Shown here: positions 43,118-51,739 of the stretch, one piece after another
How the letters are laid out: each line of letters starts with the position of its first letter
How positions within the stretch are numbered: the first letter of the stretch is position 1
Assembly (NCBI GenBank): GCA_038503065.1
Contig: JBCAMK010000002.1
Span: forward strand, 2,914,001-2,978,000
DNA: 64,000 nucleotides
From: Paragyromitra xinjiangensis
Taxonomy: Eukaryota > Ascomycota > Pezizomycetes > Pezizales > Discinaceae
Direction: 5' to 3'
Notes under the pieces: model-generated
What the model saw: the letters and a program-made list of their open reading frames with translations, nothing else
Databases searched by the model: none
What the model was told of the DNA's origin: nothing
Position numbers and translations under genes: made by a program

Positions 43118-45239
43118 GAGGTCAGAATGGTTGTAAGGGTCCGTTTCTGTTCCAGGTCTGCAACATTGGAGGTGAGGGTAGCCACCTTTTCCACTAGAGC
43201 TGGGTCGTTGTGGAAAGTAGGGGCTGGTGGGTGTATTGATGGCTTTTTCAAGCTGTTTGACGCGTTTTGTGAATGCTTTGATGAGCCTGTTCTGCTCATC
43301 CATCACTGCGAAGAGGGAGGGGTTGTAGTTCTCCCCAGTGCCAATGGCACCAAGGCGATCCACCATTCGCGATACCAACAACAACAACGCCAAAGTGACT
43401 TTTTGGTCACAACTCCACCAATTCTACTCCGATTAACGAGATTTTTGATTATTCGGAATCAGCTCGCTGCCCCCGTTCGATCCTGCTATTGTACGTCGAA
43501 ATCGCTCTCGATTTGCAAAAGTTGTTGTCGAATTCGCTGTTTTACCCCTCTTTTCCCCCCTACACCTCAAATTTTGAGAATTTGCAAAACCTCATATCTC
43601 CACCAATACTACTCCGATTGGCTCGACCCCGGGCTTTCTGGAGTCCCCTCACTGTGCCCGTTTGATCGCCCTCTCGTTCGTTCGGATCGGAGCAGATTTG
43701 CAGAAGTTGTTGACACTTCCTGCTTCTCCCACCCCCTCCCACTTCGCTAGGGACCCCCCCAGGGCCCCACAGCAACACCTCCCATACACCCCACCTCCTC
43801 CTGTCGGTTCAGGACCCCTATATGTCTTCCTCTTCGTCTAGAGGCAGAGGGAGAGGCAGAGGCTTCAGGTCTCCCTCTTCTGTGACCAGCTCACCCCAAA
43901 ACTCGCTCCAAACACCCTTTGGCGCCCCTACAACACCCCCAAACACCCGATTTTCGCCTCTGCTCCATGGAGACCCAGAGCAAACACCCACTCAAGCCCT
44001 GCCACTTCGCCCAGCAGTCCCCCTACCTCACTATGCCTCCCTGCCCGCCACAGAGCCCACAGAGAGTGGCTCTGTCCTGCTGCAAGAGTCTGACTCTGAC
44101 ATGACGGACACTGAGGGACCCCTCACCTTTTCCACCACCCTACCTCCAGTCATCCAGATGGATGATTCTAACAGCAATTTGGATTGCCTTGGTGCCATTG
44201 GTACTGGGGAGAACTACAACCCCTCCCTCTTCACAGTGATGGATGAGCAGAACAGGCTCATCAAAGCACTTACAAAACGCGTCAAACAGTTTGAAAAAGC
44301 CATCAATACACCCCCACCAGCCCCTACCTTCCACAACGACCAAGCTCTAGTGGAAAAGGTGGCTACCCTCACCTCCAAGGTAGCAGACTTGGAACAGAAA
44401 CGGACCCTCACAACCATTCTGACCTCTGCCAACCTCCCCCTACCTCCAGCAACTGCTCCCCCGCCAGCCACCACCTCCTGGGCTCAGGTTGCCTCAAAAA
44501 GGGCTCCTAGACCCGCCAGCAAGGCCTCCAAACCTACCAAAACACCAGCAAACCCCCCAAAACGCGACCGTACTCTCATCATTACCAGGAATGGTCTAAC
44601 CATTCCTGATGACATCACCCCACTCCTCATTCGCAATGCAGTCAATGCTGCCCTGGAAAGGCCATTGATTGCAGAGGTGCGATTCACACCAGCTCACCAT
44701 GTGCAGCTCATTGCTGTCACCTCCACCACCTCTGACTTCCTCCTTAAGCAAAGACAGAAGCTTGAGGAAGTTATTCGCAACACCATTCCCAATGCCAACA
44801 GCTTGGAGAAGGAAGCAGTCCATCAGCAAAAAGCCCGGTCTGCGTCCAGTCGCGCCTAGAGCAGTAGGCGCACTGGGCGCACTGGGCTCGGATTTTTTTT
44901 AGGCACTGCGTTAGGCGCATCGTCTAGTATGGCGTACGTCTGGGCGCGCTGGGCGTGCTGGACATAGGACCTGCCTCGTCCACGCCCAGGCGCAGGCCTG
45001 GAAAATCCGAGCCTGACATACTGGACGTACAGCCTCCCATGGGTGCATTGGGCGCATTGGGCGTACGATGTCACGCTGCTTGTCACGCTGCTTTGTATGG
45101 CACTAAAAGTCTATTCTGCTCTATGTACATGTAGGACGCAATTCCACCCATTATCTTGCTTCCACTCTGATCCAGCTGCCTCCAAATCGACTCCCAAGCA
45201 ACCTCCCAAGCAGCCTCCGAGTCAGCTGTCTGCCTGCCT

Positions 45240-46030
45240 CTGAATTGACTCACGAATTGACTCCTGAATTGACCCTGAATCGGCTGTTTCTGAGCCTCCA
45301 AATCCTGCTGAATCCACTGCCGAATTGACTCCTAAATAGACTCCGAATCGGCTGTTTCTAAGCCTCCGAATCGTGCTGAATTGAATGCCGAATAGACTCC
45401 CAAATAGACTCCGAATCCTGCTGAATTGACTGCCGAATAGACTCCCAAATAGACTCCGAATCCTGCTGAATTGACTGCCGAATTGACTGCCGAATAGACT
45501 CCCAAATAGACTCTGAATCGGCTGTTTCTAAGCCCCCGAATCCTGCTGAATCCACTGCTGAATTGACTCCTCAATCGAGTCCGAATCGGCTGTTTCTAAG
45601 TCTCCGAATCCTGCTGAATTGACTCCCGAATAGACTCCGAATCCCGTGCTTTCCTGCCTCCGAATAGGCTGTTTCCGAGCCTCCGAATCCACTGCCAAAT
45701 TGACTCCTGAATTGACTCCTGAATTGACCCGAATCGGCTATTTCTGAGCCTCCGAATCCTGCTGAATTGACTGCCGAATTGACTCCTGAATAGACTCCGA
45801 ATTGGCTGTTTCCGAGTCTCCGAATCGACTCCTGAATTGACTGCTGAATAGGCTCCTGAATAGACTCCGAATCGACTCCCGAATAGGCTCCGAATTGACT
45901 GCGGAATAGGCTCCTGAATAGGCTCCTGAATAGACTCCGAATTGGCTGCTCAATAGACTCCGAATTGACTCCCGAATTGACTCCGAATCGGCTGTTTCTA
46001 AGCCTCCAAATTGACTCCTGAATTGACTCT
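45240..46030. repeat. Satellite of GAATTGACTCC-type units in M8
   Basis: Tens of degenerate 11-12 bp units (GAATTGACTCCT, GAATAGACTCC, GAATCGGCTGTTTC) in tandem. Long ORFs across it on the minus strand are translation artefacts. Confidence 0.85.
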
Positions 46031-46254
46031 ATAGTACAGCATGTTAGCACAGTCGATTGACAGGTAAGAAGTGGGGATTGGAGAGGTGGGGCAAGCGGGA
46101 GGTGGAGAGGGGGGAGGGGGAGAGGTGGGAGGCGAGCAGGAGGTGGGGTGTGTGGTTGATATAAGGGAATTGCTGGCGGAAGGCGCGTGTGAGGTCATGA
46201 TGAGCCTAGGAGGTTCAGGTAACCGAGGGTTAGGGTTTCGACTTGGCTGAATTT

Positions 46255-46625
46255 GCGGCCAGGAGACAGTATATGGGCGCATGGGCGTATGATAGAGCAA
46301 TTGGGCTGCGCAAGGGCGTATGTGGGCGCATGGGCATATGATAGAGTGGTTGGGCGTATGATAGAGCGATTGTATGGGCCTACTAGGCGTCTATGCATGC
46401 TGAGGCGAGCAATAGAGCAAGCGTATGGGCGCATAGGCGTATGTGGGCGTGTGGGCGTGTGGCCGTGGGCGTATGTGGGCGCATGGGCGTATGGACGTAC
46501 TAGGGCGAGCTATAGAGCAAGCGTATGGCCGTACTAGGCATACCAACGTGCTGGGGCGAGCAATAGAACGAACGTATGGGCGTACTAGACTTATGGACGC
46601 AGCTGGACGCAAGCAGGCGTACTGA
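46255..46625. repeat. Satellite of GGGCGTATG-type units in M8
   Basis: Repeats of GGGCGTATG, GGGCGCATG and ATAGAGCAA/ATAGAGCGA. It lies just inside the M8 right end, the position where CACTA-type elements carry transposase-binding subterminal repeats. Confidence 0.8.
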
Positions 46626-48365
46626 GCGTTGGGGCCACGCCCAGGTTCTTGCCCATCGCGCCCAGGCGGGCATCCCTTTTTGCTGATGTCCTGACCCAAG
46701 TTGTTGTGCACAACATTCCCACCTCCATCCCCTCTGGCGAAGAGGGTTTCCAGCAAATCAGATCTGAGGTTGAGCAGTTCAACCCAGGCACCACCCTACT
46801 CCGCGACCCCCGCTGGCTCACCAGACCTGAGCAGAGAGAGGGGAAACAGGCATCCTCCACGGTTCTCACCATTGTGGGGAAGCAGCCTGCCACCACTGCC
46901 CTTGAGAGAGGGCTCTCCATGTTTGGACTTCGCCACAAAGTCACCAAATACCTTCGCTTTGGGCCAGACACCCAATGCACTACCTGCCTGGCCTTTGGCC
47001 ACCCAGAACAACGCTGTACCAGCAAGACACCCTTCTGCAACATCTGTGCTAGGCCTCATACAGCATTCTCCCACTCCTGCGCAACCTCCTCTTGCACCAT
47101 CAAGGGAGCTCCCTGCCTCCACACCATCATCCGTTGCAAGAACTGTAACGAACCGCATCGTGGTAACTTCTCTGGTTGCCTCAAACTCACCCAAGCCAGA
47201 CTTAGTGCCAGCGAACGTCAGGATCGCATGGTAACTTAAGTTACACCCCACCCTTATTGATGTATCCAACCTTCAGGGGTCTTCGGACCTGGTGGAAGGA
47301 GTGCTATAGGCACAAAGCAAGCGATGGTAAAGGAAGAATGCCCAGGGTAGTCTTGACACTGTGAGAGGGAGTCACTAGATTGGGGTATTAACACATTCAC
47401 TGATGACGAGCCTAGAAGAGGCTGAGTTGGAACTGGTGGAGGATTAGTTAGTTTTGTTTTGTTTTCTTTTATGTTCCTATTGGGTTTTCTTCTGCTGTAC
47501 GCCATATCCGTTTCGGATGCATGCGAGTATGAACAATAAATAAATAAATAAATAAATAAGCACCAAGGCGATCCAAATTGCTGTTAGAATCATCCATCTG
47601 GATGACTGGAGGTAGGGTGGTAGAGAAGGTGAGGGGTCCCTCAGTGTCCGTCATGTCAGAGTCTGACTCTTCCAGGAGGACAGAGCCACTCTCTGTGGGC
47701 TCTGTGGCGGGCAGGGAGGCATAGTGGGATAGGGGGACTGCTGGGCGAAGTGGCAGGGCTTGGGTAGGTGTTTGCTCCGGGTCTCCATGGAGCAGAGGCG
47801 AAAAACGGGTGTTTGGAGGTGTTGTAGGGGCGCCAAAGGGCATTTGGAGCGAGTTTTGGAATGAGCTAGTCACAGAAGAGGGAGACCTGAAGCCTCTGCC
47901 TCTCCCTCTGCCTCTAGACGAAGAGGAAGACATAGAGGGTCCTGAACCGACAGGGAGAGGTGGGGTGTATGGGGGGGTCCCTGGCGGGTGGGAGAGGGTG
48001 GGAGCAGGAAGTGTCAACAACTTTTGCAAATCTGCTCGGATCCGAACGAACGAGAGGGCGATTGAACGAGCACAGTGAGGGGACTCCAGAAAGCCCGGGG
48101 TCGAGTCAATCGGAGTAGTGTTGGTGGAGATATGAGGTTTTGCAATATCTCAGGATTTGGTGTGGTTTTTGGGAAAAGAGGGGTAAAATAGCGAATTCGA
48201 CAACAACTTTTGCAAATCGAGAGCGACCTCGACGTACAATAGCAGGATCGAACGAGGGCAGCGAGCTGATTCCGAATAATCGAAAATCTCGTTAATCGGA
48301 GTAGAATTGGTGGAGTTGTGACCAAAAAGTCACTTTGGCGTTGTTGTTGTCGGTGTGCCTTGCAC

Positions 48366-48755
48366 CAAAGACTTGGGCCACTGTGGCGAAAGATGGAAAG
48401 CTTGCGAAGGCCAACACTGACACTCCCACAACCCCAACCCCAGAACTCACCAAGAACATGATTGTCCAACGCAGTGGTGATCAGAAAGAAGAAAGCCTCA
48501 ACCTCCTTGTCCTGCGCAACACCATCAACAAAGAACTCCTGACTGCCAAAGCACCAGAAAGCCTCCAGATCTCAGGAATCTCCTGGAACCTGAAAGCCAA
48601 CCTCTTGCTTTAAACTCGCAATGGATTCACCAATACTGACTTTGACCTGCACAAGGCCACCATTGAGAAAGTTGTGAAGGAAAGTGATGAGAAAGCTCTC
48701 TTTCTCTCCAAACAGGAGTCCTGGCACAAGGTTGCCATTCACTGAGTTCCAATCA
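48366..48755 (+). pseudogene. Element H, 3' part: gag-like fragment
   Basis: From 48371 a frame reads KTWATVAKDGKLAKANTDTP and later MIVQRSGDQKEESLNLLVLR to a TAA at 48610-48612, then continues in the same frame as TRNGFTNTDFDLHKATIEK to a second stop near 48747. The layout (SWAQVA-like junction followed by an RRM-like stretch) parallels G proteins, but the sequence is diverged. It is cut by the tail of element I. Confidence 0.5.
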
Positions 48756-49165
48756 TTATTTATTTATTGCTCATATTGCATAAATCCGTAACAGATATGG
48801 CATACAGTGAAAGGAAACCCCATGACCGCACAATAATTAACAAAGGAAAATCCTCCGCGAACATGAACTAACTAATTAGTAGATATCCACATCAGATATC
48901 CCATTGCGAAAAACAGAAGAAACATAAATCAAAAAAAAATAACAAAAGGAAAATAACAAAAGAGGAAATAACAATTTTTATCTCAAAGTTCTACCAAACA
49001 GTAGAAACGAACGGAATATCAATCGACAGGGTAAAATCATAGGGAAATACTCAAACAGTTTTTATAATCAGAAATCCTCCACACAGTCATGTTCCATCTC
49101 ACACCACTTTCAGGGTATTCATCAGTTTTCTATCGTCCTTCACCATCGCATGCTTTGGGCCTATT
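48756..49165 (-). mobile_element. 3' end of another gag-type element (I), 5'-truncated
   Basis: On the minus strand this ends GCCATATCTG-TTA-CGGAT...GAGCAATAAATAAATAAT, the same 3' hairpin and tail plan as G elements with a T-G wobble in the stem. The rest is a diverged, A-rich 3' UTR of about 410 bp that begins at the end of repeat Rh. No coding part remains. Confidence 0.7.
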
Positions 49166-49577
49166 GTAACAGGGGTAGGCCTAGGTAGGCTAGGTGTACG
49201 GCTGTTGCGAAATGGATATAGATCAGGTTCAGAATCCGATTCTTTCATGCAAACTACTCAAGAATCTTAAGGGCTTAACTATCGCTTGAAGAACAGAGCA
49301 GCATGGTGGAACATTCGCGATGTATTTAACACCTGCGTTCCGCAGTCCTCGCTCTTCCGTGCTCTAGTGGGGGACTGGGTTTGACCCGGAGTCCCATTGC
49401 CAAATGGACTGGTGTTCTACTCCGGAAGACCTTCCGTACTTCCGGGGGCTATGCTTCAAGAGCTGCCACACCTCCATTAGCAATCTGACCACTCTAGACT
49501 CTATGAACCACCGGCATAGTTCTGCACACTGCAGTCCTACATGCACGGCGCAGTTCAGTCTAATCCGTATGTGTATT
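49166..49577 (-). repeat. Repeat Rh, copy 2 (no LB insertion)
   Basis: The reverse complement of 3867-4173 joined directly to 9482-9600, reading GCGATAGTTAAGCCCTTAAG at the junction. It is thus the unoccupied site for LINE LB. The right end TATGTGTATT (49568-49577) abuts the L4 tail, and the left end abuts element I. Confidence 0.8.
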
Positions 49578-51739
49578 TATTTATTTATTTTTATACGGCC
49601 CTGATACATAGTATATCGCCTCAACCTCCATCGCTAAAATCTCCCCTAAAAACAAAACCAAAACGCAAAACAAAAACAAAAACAAAACAAAATAAAACAA
49701 AACTGAACAACACTAACAACATAAAAACAATTTCAAATATCAAGCGCATTCATAAAAGAAAAACAATTCGCTATATTTAAATCATTTTCAAAAAGAAAAT
49801 CCCATTTAATATCCCGTTGTTCAAAGAACGAGGCTCTTTCAATAGTATAGAGTGGGCAGGACAGGATGCGGTGTTTAGTAGAATCTTCTTCTCCGCATTG
49901 ACAGGTGGTGGGGGGTTGCCCCGGCAAATGATCAGCTTTGGAAAGTTTGTTTCTGACTTTCCTGATTCTTTTTGCGCGGTGTAGTGGCAGTTGAGCAATT
50001 TTTGAATTTAATCGTTTAGAATGAGGATGTGGGGGAACTCATTTTTGATTTAGGGTTTTGCGTGGTTGGAGAGATAGCCAGTTTAATGTGGTTCGCGTCC
50101 ATTTGCATGGAGATAGGTGGTAGGCTTCTTTGGCTAGGCGATCTGCTATTTTATTTCCCGTGATGCCTGTGTGTGACAGGGTCCATTTGCCCATCACTTG
50201 GCAGCCGATTGCTTGTAGGGTTTGTATGCTGGTGAGGGTGTGCCAGAGATATTCTCTGTTGGCTGTGGTTGCGCCTGTTAGCGCCAATAGGGCGTTTTGA
50301 TTGTCTACGCAAAGGAAGACTGGGGTGGAGTGTATAATATGATTGACGAGTAGATGGATGGCTTCTTGTATGCCATGAATTTCTGCATCTTCATTTTCGG
50401 CATGGTGTGCGATGTTGCATTGATGTGAAAGGCTTTGTGTTTCAATGCCGTAGCGAATGTGGATTAGGTGTGCTGCTACCAAAGTGGTTCCGTCTTCAGC
50501 TTTAGAGCCATCAGAGTATAGAAGCCAGGCGTTTTCTAATGTACCAATCCAGGATTTGTGTTCTTGGGCTGTTTCATCTTTCGATTTGGGGGATATGAGG
50601 ATATTTTCGGATGTGAGGTACGTTGGTAGGGAAGGAGGAAGAAGATTTTCGATGGGTGGTGAATATTGAAGCAGGGGTGTGAGGAGTGAGGCGATGCGTT
50701 TGAGTCCAGTTCCTTGGTATTCCTGGTTTTGTGGTAATAATTTGAGCAGGGGAAGGAAGGCTGGGTTGTGAGGTCCTGTTTTTAGGATTCTGATGGCGTA
50801 TTTTTGTGTGTGCATGTCTAATAGAAAATTTAATGGTAGAAGGGCAGCTTCTGCCAGTAACTTTTCAAGTTTGGTTCGCCGTGGAAGACCTGTAATTAGT
50901 CTGGCGAGTGAATGATAGGCTGGTTTGATTCTTTCCAAGAGATTATGTTTGCCTGTCCACCAGAGGGGTGAGCCCCATAGGAGGTTGGGTATAGCTAGAG
51001 CATTGATGAGTTGATGAAGGTTGGACGGGGTGAGGTTGTGTGCTTTGGCCATGGTGCTTAGGCGTTGTGTGATTGCTCTGAGTCGGTTGGAGGCTTTATC
51101 CGTTTGTGGGAGGAATGAAAGTTTATCGTCGATGTGTATACCAAGTGATTTGATTACCTGCGATGGTAATATTTCAAGATTGATTGACGGTATGGTGAGT
51201 GAGACGTCCAGTTTTCTGGCCGTGGTTTTTGTGAGGAATTGTATGAGTTCCGTTTTGGGGGGTGAATAGTTGATGTTGAGATATTTGGCCCTGTTAATTT
51301 TTTCCGTGAATCTGTTTTGCAGGGTGATGTTGGCAAATTTGGTGCTGAAGGCTCCTTGCAGGAGGGCATCGTCGTCTATGTAGATGGAGGAATGTTGGAG
51401 GTTTGAGGGGGACGGTGCGGCATCTAGGGCTGTACTTTATATGGTGAATGCAATGGATGAGATTGGTGAACCTTGTGGAAGGCCTTGCGGGAATGGTTTG
51501 GGATTCTCTTTTTGTTGATTAAAGGAGAAAGAGATGGTACGATTGTTGTTGAACTCTCTGTACCAGTTGGTGACCCAGTTGGGGAATGTGTAATGTTGGA
51601 GAATGTGGAGCATTTGTGAGTGGATTACGCAGTTGAATGCTCCTTCTATGTCTGAGGTGAGGAGGGATGGTCTGATTTCCCTGTTGCCACTTTTGTTTTT
51701 GCTTCTGATGATTTTCCTATCAAGCCACTCTTGAGCTGT

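Larger units (their letters stand above)
44821..46688. mobile_element. TIR element M8 (1.87 kb, two satellite blocks)
   Basis: It starts CATCAGCAAAAAGCCCGG and ends CCCTTTTTGCTGATG, with TC duplicated at 44819-44820 and 46689-46690. The left ~400 bp is rich in GGGCGCACTGGGCG. The middle (45240-46030) is an array of GAATTGACTCC/GAATAGACTCC units. The right (46255-46625) is an array of GGGCGTATG/GGGCGCATG units. There is no credible gene. Its interior is unlike every other M element here. Confidence 0.9.
43822..47239 (+). pseudogene. ORF1-like protein of G7, split by M8
   Basis: MSSSSSRGRGRGRGF at 43822 is open to 44820 (333 codons), where M8 interrupts between KEAV and LTQVVVHN. The remainder 46691-47239 finishes the protein with CTTCLAFGHPEQRC, CNICARPHTAFSHSC and CKNCNEPHRGNFSGC. 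The duplicated TC at the M8 borders is the only extra sequence, so this ORF was intact when M8 arrived. Confidence 0.9.
43363..47559 (+). mobile_element. Gag-only element G7, full length, split by M8
   Basis: Plus strand in minus-strand G4, flanked by GCACCAAGGCGATCCA (43347-43362 and 47560-47575), a perfect 16-bp duplication. The leader, gag ORF, 3' hairpin ATCCG-TTT-CGGAT and a long (AATA)n tail are intact. Only M8 breaks it. Confidence 0.93.
29876..47933 (-). pseudogene. ORF1-like protein of G4, in four pieces
   Basis: The minus-strand ATG at 47933 (MSSSSSRGRGRG) reads to 47576. It continues 43362-43118 (MDEQNRLIKAFTKRVKQ, with a frame slip around PTSPYF), then 41585-41326 (SWAQVASKRAPRP to VRFTPA), then 30550-29876 (HHVQLIAVTSTTSDS to the stop, with knuckles CTTCLAFGHPQQRC and CKNCNEPHRGNFSGC). 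The gaps are M7, M5 and G7. The copy cannot make a protein. Confidence 0.85.
29564..48365 (-). mobile_element. Gag-only element G4, full length but heavily interrupted
   Basis: A minus-strand G element whose 3' tail lies at 29564-29581 and whose leader (rc of CCGACAACAACAACGCC) ends near 48353. Three insertions split it: M5 (30551-41325), M7 (41586-43117) and G7 (43363-47559). Removing them restores a colinear G element; every junction matches an uninterrupted copy such as G8. The 3' hairpin here is ATCCA-TTT-CGGAT, with one pair lost. Confidence 0.88.

Noticed and set aside
45332..46050. Minus-strand ORFs of SQFGVYSG/ESIQESI repeats in M8
   Set aside because: Frame-independent products of the GAATTGACTCC satellite, with no start context or conserved length.
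44821..46688. Possible CRISPR array (regular short repeats)
   Set aside because: Units are degenerate, contiguous and without unique spacers, no cas genes occur, and the sequence is eukaryotic.
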